Below are positions 23,853 through 36,581 of a stretch of 64,000 nt of DNA, one piece after another. Both the position numbers and the translations under genes were made by a program. Position 1 is the stretch's first letter; each line of letters starts with the position of its first letter. The notes beneath the pieces are model-generated. The model saw only the letters and a program-made list of their open reading frames with translations. It had not been told where the DNA came from and made no database searches. The stretch comes from Morella rubra (taxonomy: Eukaryota > Streptophyta > Magnoliopsida > Fagales > Myricaceae): the NCBI GenBank assembly GCA_003952965.2, contig CM025855.1, positions 6,735,610 through 6,799,609 on the forward strand, given 5' to 3'.

Positions 23853-24422
23853 CCCAAGTGCCAGACCGGCATTTTGAGAATCCATTGAAACAACGGGAGC
23901 CAACCGAATAACGACTGTGGCCATTGGGAAACGGAGAAATAGCTGCTTGTAAGGAAAAGCTGGTAGATTTTGCCGGGTTGCGCTTACGCATGAGTGCTGT
24001 CACATATTTTTTGTCTTTTTTCTTCCGTATGTACGTGCTCGTGCTACCTCATGTATGTAGTCAGTCAGTTATCTGTCCTCTTTGTATCGTTTACTTTTTC
24101 AAGCCTCGATATCAAAGTAGCTGAGTATGCATCATTCATCTTGATTTTGCATGCAGATCAAGGTGCAGTGTACTTATAAAACGGCTGACTGAAAGCGATG
24201 GAACTTGTGAAACTGCCGGTATTTGTTGTCTGGATAACATGAAGACAACGGCTAAGGTGATGTAAATTATGTGAACGGCCGACAAAATACTAGAGGGGAA
24301 AACATTGAGAAGATAGATTTTTAGAAAATGACACTGTACGTGTCAGTCTTGAAGGAGGAGGGAAAAAAAAAAAAAAAAAAAAGAGAAACAGAGAAAGAAA
24401 AAAGGGGAACTGGATAACAAGT

Positions 24423-24428
24423 CACGTG
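24423..24428 (-). promoter_or_regulatory. G-box upstream of the bHLH gene
   Basis: CACGTG about 690 bp before the bHLH ATG. PIF-type bHLH proteins bind this palindrome, so self- or cross-regulation is conceivable; one hexamer can also occur by chance. Confidence 0.3.
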
Positions 24429-24439
24429 TTTTGAAGATG

Positions 24440-26819
24440 GAGACTTCTGAGGAGCCATAGAAGTGGCACCAATAAGGCATATCAACGCCACGTCAAGAAG
24501 AGAAACGTATTCTATGAATTAAGGTCTGATGGAAGGATCTAGAGACAAGTCTATGGATTAAAGCACGATCCAAGAAGGGATTTGCTCCACAACTTTAAGA
24601 GATTCAAGGGGGAGACCACATTCAAATTACAGTAATTTTTCTTATGTGGTTGGTTTGAGTAGGGGTAGAGCAAATCATGCCTTTATAGGGATTTATTTCT
24701 AATAATCTTTCTTTATGTTAGTTGTATTGATTCAGGAATCATTCCATATATTGATAGAGGAAATCATGCACTATTTTAGGAATGATAATTAGTGCTATGA
24801 TTTCTATCCAAATAAGCTATATGAAGAGGTTATTTGTAACTTCATGGGATATGAATAAAAATTATTGTCAAAGAGCACTGAGAGGAAGCTCCGGCCTTAA
24901 ACTAAGCTTCGGCTTCATACGTGCTGAATGAGACGACCTATTACTCTTTTCCAAACATCAACTTTCCTTCATCGTATCTATTTATTTGGTTAATGTTCTA
25001 ATGCTCATGCTAGTCATTGCCATACTATATATCTATCTTGTGAGTTAGAGTGTTAGCTCGAGTTGCTCTTTAAATCCCAGACTATCTCTCATTTTCTCTT
25101 TGTTTTATCTTCATTTTGTTTCCAGTCGGGTGGAATATCTTGAACTATGAAGCCAACTGTTAATGTACGGCGGTAGCAACGAGATTTCCATCATTTGACT
25201 TGTCACTCTGAAAATTATTCTCTATGGCACAATAAATGAGTTAAAGTATATTCACGTAACGAAAGCGATCTTATAAAGCATTGTTTAAATTAAAAGGTAT
25301 TTTTGTAGGAATGTTTAATACGAGACTTTAATTTGAATTTGAACCTTTGGGAGATTTTTTATCCTCGAAGACAAGAGTTTAGGTGACTTTATTTTTTCTT
25401 CTATGTCAAAAGGAGGATTCCTTGGCGGAGTTATGGCATGTCAGTTAACTGAAATCCGAACATATCCACATAGTGTGAAATTTCTTAATCGATAATGAGA
25501 CTTGTCAGTATTCAAAAGTCACAATCTTAAACTATCAAGATGTTTTCATATAACTTCTTACTATTAAGTTACCACCTTAGAAAGATGTCTAGACCCCTTA
25601 ATTAGGGAACTTTTCTATTTCTAAAAAGATTAATAACGAGACTTGTCAATATTCAAAATCAAAATGGTAGAAGATTAAGATCTTGGTTTTGGCCCTAAAT
25701 TCTCAATTCTAATAGCACAATAAAGGTTCATCAAATTGCTGTAAAACTTTGTTGGCTAAATAAAGTTGGGAACAGAGACATCTCTAAACTAATGTTTGCA
25801 TTAATTCAATCTAGAATATTATTTATATATCTTTCGGATTATATAATCTGACAGAAAATATTGGAGGGAGTTCGCAGGAGCTGTTACTGCATTGAAACCA
25901 GCTCCTCCTCGCCGTATCTTTCTTTTATTATAATGTATATCCAGGAAATAATACTAAAAAAAGGATTCATGTTTCCGAAAATATCCTCGCAGCTGTTAAG
26001 TGACAAATGAATCAAATTTGAGTTTTTGAAATCTCAACCATTATTTCTAAATTGAATAAATCAGGTTTTGCCACATGTAATTAAGAGTAAGAAATTAGAA
26101 CTATATAAAAAATTAAAAACATTTAAGAAACTATAATTATTTAATTTTAGAAAAAATTAAGAAACGTCGACGTGAGGACGATCAGCTTCTTAAATACCTT
26201 ACTTCATAAATCCTTGTGGGAAGGAGTCAATGGAAGCCCATGCAGACAAAGTACACCAATACCCATAAAATGCCTAAAAAAAATTAGAGAAGGCAAACAA
26301 GGATTAGGGGAGCCCTAATGGGAGTCGACTAATCAGCTGACTCGTCAGCCATAAACCATGACAATTTGCAATGATTCTTGATCCCTTTGTGGTGAAAAAG
26401 TGACCCCTCTTTTCTCTCTCATTCTCATTCTTTTTTTACCATTTGTGTCTTTTCGTCAACAAAGCTGGCTTTGAAAGGAATAAGGTTTGTGTACTACTCC
26501 TCCCTCGCCGGCTGCATCCTTATGGGGCCTTTCCTCGTCGTTAGATCGTATTCCCATTTGTGAATCCACTGAAAATATCGGGCACCTCTTTAAGCCGGTG
26601 AATAGTCGTCGCGGTATATATTGCCACGCGGTGCACTTTGGTTGTTGGGCTTCTGAAAAGAGCAACTCGTTTGATAAAATTTATAGTCAATAGTCAGCGA
26701 ATGAAACCCTCGTCAGCAGTTATATTTAGAGAGAGAATTGCTTGACTTTCAGAGAGAGAGAGAGAGAGACGCACACAGAGAATTGCTGATTCAATATAGA
26801 TGGGAGGGAATGGAAAGAA
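24440..26819. other. Intergenic, possible LTR remnant
   Basis: No gene recognised. 24600-25150 has the look of LTR-retrotransposon LTR sequence (a late AATAAAAATTATTGTC region followed by a T/C-rich tail), without clear ends or coding parts. An A-run lies at about 24363-24382, and a GA microsatellite near 26750-26770 precedes the next ORF. Confidence 0.35.
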
Positions 26820-27026
26820 GTGGTACGAGGCGACGGAGGCGGCAACGGTGAAAGCTTAAGCGGGGTAGTTTTTATCTTCTGGGTTGCGTTGGTCATGCTT
26901 TCTCTCATTACGGCTAGCATCTTTGCCTGCGCAGATGGTGCATCCAAGGAGAAAGACTCGGCAACCCACACCGATACTTATGGTACAGCGTGTGCCGCAG
27001 GTTGCGGTGGAGGCTGCGGTGCTTGA
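26820..27026 (+). CDS. Short membrane/Cys-Gly-rich ORF, start unclear
   Basis: The open frame encodes GDGGGNGESLSG, a hydrophobic helix (VVFIFWVALVMLSLITASIF), then ACADGASKEKD and a Gly/Cys tail ending GTACAAGCGGGCGA. This layout recalls small unnamed plant transmembrane proteins with a Gly/Cys-rich end. The frame has no ATG before the helix; the first in-frame ATG is at 26895, inside the helix, giving 43 aa. ATGs at 26800 and 26810 lie in other frames. It may use a non-ATG start, have lost its start through an indel, or be non-coding. Function unknown. Confidence 0.4.
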   Translation: MVRGDGGGNGESLSGVVFIFWVALVMLSLITASIFACADGASKEKDSATHTDTYGTACAAGCGGGCGA

Positions 27027-27781
27027 ATCCACTCATTCCCACCGGTTTCTTCAGCACATGAGACGCGCGCGAGAATCCATGTGGGACAAAACCCCTGATC
27101 TCAATCAGAAGAAGATGGCCGTAGATCAGTTTTTCTTGTTTCATTTTTACCAATAACGTCAGAAAGTTCTTTGTTTTTATTTTGATTAATGTGAAATGTG
27201 GATGCTGTACGGTTTGAGCATTCAGATGAAGATATTAGTAAATGATGTAACGGTAACATTTCCATGTAAACGGTTTTTTCAGTTTCTTGAATATTGAATG
27301 GATTGGCCCAGCAACGCTTACAGCTTCCACCAACTTCCATCCGTCAACAGATGCAGACAAAGGTTGTCTTGCATGGAGTTGCCCGAGATACATGGTTGTG
27401 ATTGGATGGAGAAATGGTGAATCTTATGAGCAGAAAATTTAGTGATTAGCCCATGTGATGCCTTCCTGAAATTTGGCGCCACTAGACTGAAGGTGTCAAA
27501 AATTTAATGTCTAAATTCGAAGAAATCTGTATAGTATATAGATCCTATACTAGAGTCTATGATAATTAATACTCGTAATATTGAATGAATGTTACAGGAC
27601 CTATATATTATGTCTATCTCTCTTCGAATTTGACCTTAGAGTATCCTAACCCTTAAAAGAGCTAAGATTATGCAAAGTAAAAAGTAAATGCTAAGTAAAT
27701 GACATGCCAGTTCTTGATAAACCTTGAGAAGAATATAGACCCAGTAGTATAAGCTCCTTATTGTGCAGAGAAAGTGGAAGA

Positions 27782-27879
<98 letters not shown>

Positions 27880-28950
27880 AACGTTGACAAGGGTTTGAGA
27901 AAAGCAATCGGAGGGTGATAGTGGCAGTTGAGCTGTAGCTGAGATGCATAAACAAATTGGAGCCGAGGGAGGTGGCAGAGTGGCGATCAAAAAGAGAGAG
28001 GAAGCTAGCTAGAATCCTCCCAAAAGGCATTAAGGCAAGACGAAATGTCAAGCAAATGGTTTTGTTTGGAGATTGAACCACATAGCACTTCTCTTGTTTG
28101 TTAAAATGTAAATATTTTTGCTGCAACTTATAATTTGTTATTTGCCATTTTTTCCTCTCTAGCTTCTTTTTGAAGCTTAGAGGTTTAAAGGGATTTTACT
28201 TAGCTTTTATGCTTTTAATTGGTTTTGTCTAACAAGTATTTGAACCTGTAGAAAAAAAAAAAACAAAACAAAACAAAACAAAAACATCCGAGAGATTTCA
28301 ACGAGATCCTTATCTGCTTTCTTGAAATCAAGTGGGTGATAGTCTGCCACATTTACGCAAACCTTTTCCCCCATTTCCACGTTTAATACCCAAAAAATCT
28401 ACCTGCAGATTCCTCACTTTTTTTCCATCCCCATCTCCAATTGTCTTTTAGCACTGTGCCGTGACAACCTTCACTTCTTCGAAAACCCAGAAGGGTGCGC
28501 CCATTATATTCCCTACAAGATAAAGATAAAGCAAGGCATCGTAAAATCACGCACACAAATCTTTTTGCGCAACCTTTACGTGCAATCCAGGATATTTTGG
28601 TGCAGGGCCCAGACCTTGACTGCGAATATCCTTGATCTTTAATAGGACTGGCCTTGGGAAATGCACACATGAAGTGACCCATGGGAACTTCGCACTAGAT
28701 TCCCCACTGGGTCGGTCTTAAAGGAAGAAACAGAAACATTTAAAATGTCATTTTCGACCTGAACTGCACGAAGTAGAGCTATATCTACCTACTATGCAGA
28801 AGGGTAAATTAACATTGGGTTAGATTACAATTAAAATCAGCGGTGTGTGAAACACAAACAATATGCAATGTCACCATTCAAAGAAATGTGATTTCCCTTT
28901 CTAACATTGAAGCTTTCTCGTGCCTGAAAGTTGCATTGAGAGTAAGAGTG
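27027..28950. other. Intergenic with microsatellite
   Basis: No gene recognised. Holds the AT/T-run microsatellite near 27.8 kb and an A-rich run with repeated AAAAC units at 28251-28283. Confidence 0.5.
27782..27877. repeat. (AT)n microsatellite followed by a T-run
   Basis: About 65 bp of alternating A/T with one interruption, followed directly by about 30 T residues. Confidence 0.95.
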
Positions 28951-31900
28951 TTACATCCCAAGACTTTTTCTTATTTCAGTGGAGGAAATATCCATACGGA
29001 ACCTCTCTGCTGGTATTGATATAAACATGTCTCTTAACTCCTCTGGAACGTCAAGATCTTCGAGAACCTGCAGAAGGGTTAGATTCAAGGGCATTCATAA
29101 CATCTCCACAAGAAAGTAAGATCAATGAGAAACGTGCAGGAGAGTTGAGGAGCCTCTTATTAGGTAGACAAACCTTGAAAATACCATCTACATTACGACC
29201 ACCCACGAGGAAAGTACATTCCATATTTTTACAACCAATCAGTATCTCCAGCATCTTCTTATAGTTCCCATAATAGTATTTGGGCTGAAAAGAAAATAGA
29301 TGCATATCATAAAATCAGCAAAAATATCATGCAATGTGATGCTTTAACAACCCCCAGAGTATATTGCATCCTACTCATGAAATAACCATGAAACCTGAAC
29401 TTCTTCAAATTCTAAATCTCAAAAGTTTTATTCTTTTTCTATTTTTCTGAACCACCTTCACTGTGAGTTCTGGACATTTAGGCATCATGTGTTATCAAAG
29501 CTTCCTATTTTCTGTGCCCAAGATCAGTGCAGATTATGGGTTTCTTAGCATTCCTGGACTGACAACTCAAATCAACCTCTAAGTGGTAGCAAACATAGAA
29601 AGAAGAACTGCAAATCAGCAGATAATATACCATGTCTTGCAGACTACATATCAAGCCTAGATTAATAACAAAAGATTCAGACCAAAAGGTACCAAATACA
29701 TGCGAGTACTGGCATTGTCAACATCTATTCAAACCCCACCACCAAAAGGGATTTCAAGGAAAAGAGGGTCAAGCAGATGCATTTTTCTAGAAAAGCTCAG
29801 CTTACATAGATTTACTGGAGAATATGCTTCAACCAAATATTCTTTTCTTTCATTAAAGGACAAAATAATGGTGATTTTTTTTTAAGCAAAATAATGGTGA
29901 TGTTATAGATACATTTCAGTCTTGTCAGCGTAAAGTTACCGTACATCAATTAGCCTTATTGCTGTGTCAGCACCAATTACAAAAGCACTTCCCGGAAAAA
30001 GTTGGGCCTTCTTGTAAAAATAAGGCTGATTGGATATAATTACCGTCTTCCCTGCCATTCAAAGAAATGACACATTACTCAGTCCAGGTTAGATATCAAA
30101 GAACAAGCAACTATCTTGCACTATGAATCTGCTTAATCAGGATTTAAGGAGAGATAGAAAAAGCGCAAGCATTCCCTAAAAGAAAATATGTTGTTTAAAG
30201 CATGACATTCCCATTGAACAACAAACAAATCAAATGCCAACATGTTGCTCTATAACAGCAATACCCAATTTTGATAAGAAACCTTTACCAGTGATAGTAA
30301 CCCCCATTCACCATGCTGGTTTTCAATTATTACAATACACAGAAACCATGTCTCAGGTTGCTTGTTGGTTCTGCGCTTGCTAATGTAAAATAAGATACAA
30401 AAGGCAGGCTAAATTCCTATTTTCTATAATTTAGAGCATTACAAACAGATAGAAAATTAGAGATGTAATAAGCTAGTTTAGAGCAATATTAGAGCTTTTG
30501 TTAGGCAGGAATAGCTATAAAATAAGAATAGATTAAAGTAGTACATGGCCAACTACAAGGCACATTGATTTTTCCTTTTAGAACCCACGCATCAGGGTTC
30601 CAGGCAAGGATCGAACCAGTAATACTGTATAGCAAAAACTTAAAGCAACGTCCAAAACAAATGGATCAATATCAGATGCATATCTATGAAACCTATAACA
30701 CTATGCGGAGAATCATGTTAACTTTAACTCACAATAGATATTTTGATGATTACAAGACTAAGTTTATAAAATGAGCATCATCAAAGACAAAGAGACATTA
30801 ATCAAGAGCTCATGTCACAAGGATTGAAGAATCTCAAAGCAAGATGACCTTCAGGTATTATTTGTAACTCCATAGCTCACTAAATTGGAAGGCTTGATGA
30901 CACTCACTTTTCAAGTATTTGAGAAAATTTGTTTTCATCTATTTTTTATAGTCTAAAGAAAACCTCTAATTTCCTTAATGAAATATTTTAAAAGTTCATC
31001 TCAAAAATAATAGTCCAAAATATTATTGAAAATATTAATTTTTGGCTTACCAGATGGATTACCAATTGCACACCGAATGCAACCGGAAAGAGACCAAATT
31101 TTACTTGACTTTGTTTTAACCAAATTCACTACCGGACGACCATTGGTCGGAACGGTAAATAGAACAGGTTGCCTCCTGTTATCTTGTGTGCAACCATCTT
31201 TCAGCCCCATGTTTTTGAGCTTTTGTTTTAAGCAGATTCAGTACCGGATTCAATTTCAACTGACTGGTACTACAACAGTAAAAAATATTCAAGTATCAAT
31301 TTTAAAAATCTGTTACACTTTCGATTTTACAAAGCTTTCACACAAATCAATCACCTTCACAACTTCTCTTTTGTGTGGGCTTGTGAGATAGATCTTTGAT
31401 TGTATTCATCTCTTCTTTTAAAGAGTTAAACACTATAAACCTTTACTTCCATCAAGTAGAAGAGAGTGAGAGTACTCTTGTGATCTTTGGTGAAGGCATA
31501 TCATCAAAGGGTGAAGGTTGAAAAGGTTGTTCTTATGCTTTTGTAAAAGCTATTCTCTTAGCTAGAAGGGACAATAGTGGAAAACCTCAAGACTTGGGAA
31601 AGAGTTTGAGGGGTGGACGCAGGCAAGGTGCCGAACCACCTAAAAATTGACGTGTTTTAATTACTTGTGTATTGTGATTATTTGCTTGGATTTTTGGAAG
31701 AAAAAAAAATCAATTCCATTCACACCCCCATGAGTTGCCCTAATCTTGGGATTTCAAATCAACCTCACCAACTTTTTCAAATTGCTTGACACGATCTTTG
31801 ATCTGTGACACCGATAGTGGAGGTTTGTCTGCATTAACTGCGGATATTTCAAAGCAAGGGTACCCATCACCACAAATGCTGCACAAAAATAAGTAGAATT

Positions 31901-34900
31901 GATGAGAGGTGTTGCATATATATTCTCGTTGGCAAGGGTAGTACACACATAATTTAAGCCAACATATTTAATCTCAAAAACAATCCATCGAAGGCCTGTT
32001 GTCAAGGAGAAAAACCAACTTCCTTCCAATACATGCATACTAACCCATAACCATTTTGATTTTGCATTCTGATCAACTAAATTGCAAGACTTTTTTGAAA
32101 GTTTTTTATATATATCTGTTATGGAACCATTTATACTACACTCATGGATCAGGAAAAACAGAAAAAAATAAATAAATAAACATTTGCCAATTCAAGAAAT
32201 TGAGACCTAAGCTTTTATTAGATGCTGAATGATATTCTAAGGTTAAACATCCACCTACTTTATTTATGTTTTTATTTCTTTCATTGTTATTATAATTAGG
32301 CTTAATTACTGATACAGTCTCTGTAGTATTAACTTTTAATAAATCAATCCTTGGGGTACAATTTTGAACGAGATGGTCCCTATGGTTCAATTTTCATACA
32401 TATAGGTCCTTTTGTGCACCAAAAGTTAGTCAACTAACTGAAGATTGACATGGGTTAGGGATCGAAATATCCATTTTCGGGGTCGGATAATCTATCCTAG
32501 ACCTTTTCCTCATTAGTAAGCTAACTTTTGATGGACGAAAAGACTTGTATGTCTAAAAAACTAACCACAGGGACTGTCCCGTTCAAAATTGTACCCTAGA
32601 GACTGATTTGTTAAAAGTCAATACCACAAAGACTGTATCAATAATTAAGCCTTAGAATTATTATGGCAACAGCAAATTAATGATATGACTAAAAAGGGGA
32701 AGAAATGTTGTAAGAAGATTCTGTCTAACAGTTAGTAAAAAAAATTTATTAGAACATTATGTTTAATTGGTCATTAGATCCAAGAAACCAACTACAAAGT
32801 TAGAAAGAAATGTCAAGGACCAAGCAAGCCACATCATCAGCGAGATCTCCCAAAGAAACACAAAAGTCAAACAAAAAACAGAAAAGGTGTAGGAAAGAGA
32901 GTAGTTGGTTATGGCTTTGCTGACTCAAATGAAGCCACAAAAATAAAAAGATGAAAAATGAAAAACGAAGAAATTCCCCCCTCCCCCCTTTCCCCCCGGG
33001 CAGGGGCAACATTGCAAAAACAAAACTCAAAGAAAAGCCAGTTTAGGCCCTCCTAATTTCTAGCAACATGAATATCCTATGTACCAAAGGAGAGCACAAT
33101 CAGCAGAGAGGATAAATTTATCTTTCCTGTATCACAATTCCAAAATTTTGTGATGCCAAACATGACCTTACTTTCCTGTATCACAATTGCATAAGCAAAC
33201 TAAATATGTCTAAAAGGTGACAGGCTGTAAAATATAGTTATTGTACCTAGCAGCAACTTCCAAAAGCTTGAGGTGACCATCATGTAAAGGATTAAAAGAA
33301 CCAGACAGTATTATCTTCCTTTCAGCACTTGATATATTCGTGTCTGCAAAACAGTTCATAGATTGGTAACTTAAAAAAATGAAGTTAACTATGTTAAGTG
33401 AGATTGACATGAGCCAAACTTCAATACCACTTGAAAAAGGATAAATCTTAAAGCATATTTGCCCATTTATAAGTTGCTCTAGTTCTTGATCCTCATCAAA
33501 TTGCTGTTCACATTCTTCAGATACATCAGATTCTGACAACCCTGTATCCAATGTAGTTGGAACTTTGCATGCATTAGCAATTGCCTGAAAGCAGAAAATA
33601 AAAAGGTAATCAAAACTCTAGAGGAAGTAGGTGACAACATATTGAAGTTAACAAAGGGCACACATCCTATTGCCCAACAACACTTTTCTCTACCTATGGA
33701 ATTTTTGGAATTGTTAACAACAAATAACAAAATTTTAGGCAAAGAAGGAGAAGCAATTAGCTCTTTTAAAAATCATATTTTTCAATGAAAGACTTGATAA
33801 TCATCTTAACATGTAACACTTACCTTAAGTAAAAACTGACTTGAAACCTTGTCTTCTTGCTCTCTGGTTCGCAAACCCTAGAGTTGCCAAGTGGCTGGAT
33901 ATAGTTACCTTTGATATAGCCACAATTAAATAAAAGCCCAAATAAATCTCATAACTACCTTTGACAGTGTAACTGTCGAAACCCCAAGACAATCAGCCGT
34001 CCTTGTCGACAAGTGAAACCTGCATATGATGATCAAACAAAAAGCTAACAAAAGACGAGTCGAAAGAAAAAATACTACTTCAGGAGGAACCTTGCCAAAA
34101 AAACATGTTACAGACTACAAGATGTGTCACTTTTACCCTTGAATATTACAAAGTAATTTAAAAAACAGAGGTCAATTGTAATTCGCTATGAGCTTCAATT
34201 CATATCTATAGTCAAGAGTATCCTTGTCAGATTCTCAACTGGATAAGCAGAAATGGACATAAAAGAGATCAAACAACACACTGATTTGAGCACTTCTAAG
34301 TTCTTATGGAAGGCACAATGCACATATAGTTAGACACAGACCCATCTGACCATCTGTTTGACCATCTTAAACAGATGGTCCCAATTAATAGTCATTGTCA
34401 ATCCCCGTTGGTTGATCATTTGACAACTGGGGGAGGGAAGGAAGCTTTAGAGAGGAGATTTTTGGGGGCCAAGATGTAGGGGACCTTTTTTTAATCTGAT
34501 GGGGGCAGGGGCTGGGGGCCATGGCAAACCACCCCACCCCCAAAAAAAAATGTCACTATTTGACTTCATGATATGTGTTGCTGGGTGTGCTTCAATTTTT
34601 GTATCCCTAGCCCAATTGACTGAGCCTATGGTGTCATCACAAGGCAAAGGGGGCGTTTGTTTACCAAAATTTTGAGAATATTCTCAAAATTTTGGAATCT
34701 TTTGAATGTTGAAGTTTATTGGGGTTTGTGAAAAGTGTGAAGTGTATGTGTAAAAGTGTGAAGTTTATTGGGTTTGTGAAATGTGTTTGATGTGGTGGAA
34801 ATTTTGGGCCCCAAAAAATTGGGCAAACAAACGCCCCCAAAGTAACAATAGTAGGTGAAGCCTATTCACCAGGTTGGCCAGAGTTATATTATATACTCAT

Positions 34901-36581
34901 AATCCATAATGTTACCAATTTTTCTGAACAGGAAACGCTATTCCTTACTTCAAAGAAAAGTTTACTCATTAGATGAGATGTGAGCCTGTGCATATGCATG
35001 GTGGACTTTCTTTTCGATATTGAAAATTTGATAGAAGATACCTGTGGTCCCCACGTTTTGGACCTGAGGTAGCCAAAGAACCAGTGAAACCCACACCAAG
35101 AACAGGAGAACCTATTGAATGGACAAATAGAGGCCACACCAAAATACATGAGAAAAAGCCTGATTTCAATAATACATTTTGTTGCAACTTGTGTCCATTA
35201 AGCTTTTAATTTGATTCTAAGAATCACAAATACTTGACATGATTAGCAAGTCTGTTAAAGAATCAAATATGGAGCTAATAACACCATTTTCTAGCTCTCC
35301 AGCGAGTCTTCTTTTTTTCTTTTTTTTCTTTTTTTTTGTAAAATATGTTTTTCTCCACGACTACCACATATTTTGCACTTTGCACCCATCTCTAACACAT
35401 TAGCTCTTCAATTTATTTTTTTCTGTCAAATTGGATAGAAATTAACTTTTTTATATGAAATGTCAATTATGCCCTTAAAAAAATGACGTGATCAACAGGA
35501 TTTAAGGGCATAATCTTTATTTCATTAAAAAAAAAAAAGTCAATTTCAGTTCAATTTGATGGAAAAATAGACAAATGTGCAGTGTGTTAGGGATGGGTAG
35601 TTTATGGGTACAATGTCTCGAACGTGGTAATTTAAGGCGAAAAGTGTATTCTCCTTTTTTTTTCTTTCTTTTCCTAATCTCTATGAAACAACAATTGAAA
35701 CTATAACAAAATTATTAGATTCTCAAAGTTTTGCAGACCTAGAATCATCAAACAATATCAAGTGACATTTGTTATGCTTTTGCTTGGTGCATTACTTCTT
35801 TTCCTGTTTTATACACTACGCAATCAATGAAAGTTGGAAAGAATGCGAAGGTCTTGAAGACTGCAAAAACTTAAAGGCTACATTTATAATCAGCAGAGCC
35901 TAACTCGCAGAAACAAGCTCGGCCGAACGATGCAGTAGCTTTATTGCGCGATAAGATTTTGAACAATACCATAGCATCCTCTTGAAGACCAATTAATATA
36001 TAAAAACTATTAATGTATCCAGGCAGTACCTTTCTCTAAGCTCAAAAATTATATGTGCCAAACAATTAGTACAGCAATTATTTCTTTCAGGAAGAGAACA
36101 TATTCTTGAAACCAGTACTGAACCTGGCCTAGAGAGCTTGAGCGCGCGATTATAAGCTGAAAAAGCCAATTCTTGTGCGGTTTGTTGGCTACAAAACTGG
36201 GCCGGAATCTACAACGACCTTTGCATCAGAATTCTGATTGAGAATGAAAGAAAAGAATGGGAAGTAAAGCCGGAAATAACAATTGAACTTGAGAACCTTG
36301 CCAAGTAATTGGATCATGGACATTCTGGAATAAGGTATCACGGTTTCCAGAACTGTATTTGAAGCTCCAGGCACCGACAGTAACCACCCTACAACCTGAC
36401 AATATATATTACTGATCAGTCAATTGAAATCGTTCAGTCACGTTTATATATACATACATATTTTATATGTACGGAGAGAGAGAGAGCAGACCTGAGAGGC
36501 TCCGCCGGAGAGATGGAGGACGGCCTGAGTGGGACTTGAGTGGATCGCTTCTACGACAGCTCGGACGCAAGCGTCCGTCAT
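28951..36581 (-). CDS. CinA-C-like domain fused to nucleotidylyltransferase (At2g01220-like)
   Basis: Twelve minus-strand exons keep phase throughout: 36581-36492, 36395-36297, 36208-36124, 35111-35042, 34019-33959, 33877-33824, 33584-33428, 33343-33247, 31878-31769, 30051-29945, 29284-29174, 29067-28951; 385 aa. The C-terminal half is an HxGH nucleotidylyltransferase: SGSFNPLHDGH at residues 219-229 (ATP-binding HxGH), FVIGADTA, and ISSTEIR at 374-380. This is the fold of NMN/NaMN adenylyltransferases and related cytidylyltransferases. The first 140 residues line up by eye with the CinA C-terminal (NMN deamidase) domain: LSGGAS, VPGASNTVLETVIPYS and VGFTGSLATSGPKRG match its ESCTGG, PGAS...YS and TG.AGP blocks. 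The catalytic-type SCT is not kept. It looks like the counterpart of Arabidopsis At2g01220. Introns hold several transposon remnants. The substrate is unproven. Confidence 0.92.
31020..31720 (+). repeat. LTR-like remnant in an intron
   Basis: In intron 9 of the nucleotidylyltransferase gene. The segment ends with text typical of copia LTR 3' parts (GGTGGACGCAGGCAAGGTGC then CGAACCACC, followed by TTGTGTATTGTG). No coding parts were seen, so a solo LTR or fragment is likely; ends are unclear. Confidence 0.4.
32299..32651. mobile_element. Long-TIR MITE in intron 8
   Basis: A 353-bp foldback. It begins GGCTTAATTACTGATACAGT and ends with the near-exact reverse complement (ACTGTATCAATAATTAAGCC). 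Complementarity continues inward through the AATTTTGAACG and AACTTTTGATG regions. The flanks TTATAATTA (32290-32298) and TTAGAATTA (32652-32660) match in 8 of 9 bases, fitting an aged 9-bp Mutator-type target duplication. It sits between exons 8 and 9 of the nucleotidylyltransferase gene. Confidence 0.8.
34649..34838. mobile_element. Short TIR MITE in intron 4
   Basis: 190 bp, starting GGGGGCGTTTGTTTACCAAA and ending with the reverse complement of GGGGGCGTTTGTTTGCCCAA. Non-coding. CAAAG occurs just outside or overlapping both ends, but no clean target duplication can be set, so the superfamily (PIF/Harbinger or hAT) is open. Confidence 0.7.
35338..35653. repeat. Long-TIR foldback element in intron 3
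   Basis: The arms pair along their length: ATTATGCCCTTAAA (35468-35481) with TTTAAGGGCATAAT (35500-35513) at the centre, and ACCCATCTCTAACACA (35385-35400) with TGTGTTAGGGATGGGT (35583-35598) further out. Both ends run into T-runs, so target duplications cannot be judged. Confidence 0.6.

Noticed and set aside
27691..28126. Long minus-strand ORFs with poly-Lys and Ile/Tyr runs
   Set aside because: They are translations of the T-run and AT microsatellite.
31440..31475. Text resembling a miR156-like stem (GAAGAGAGTGAGAG)
   Set aside because: It does not match the mature miRNA and has no complementary arm nearby; it belongs to the LTR-like segment.
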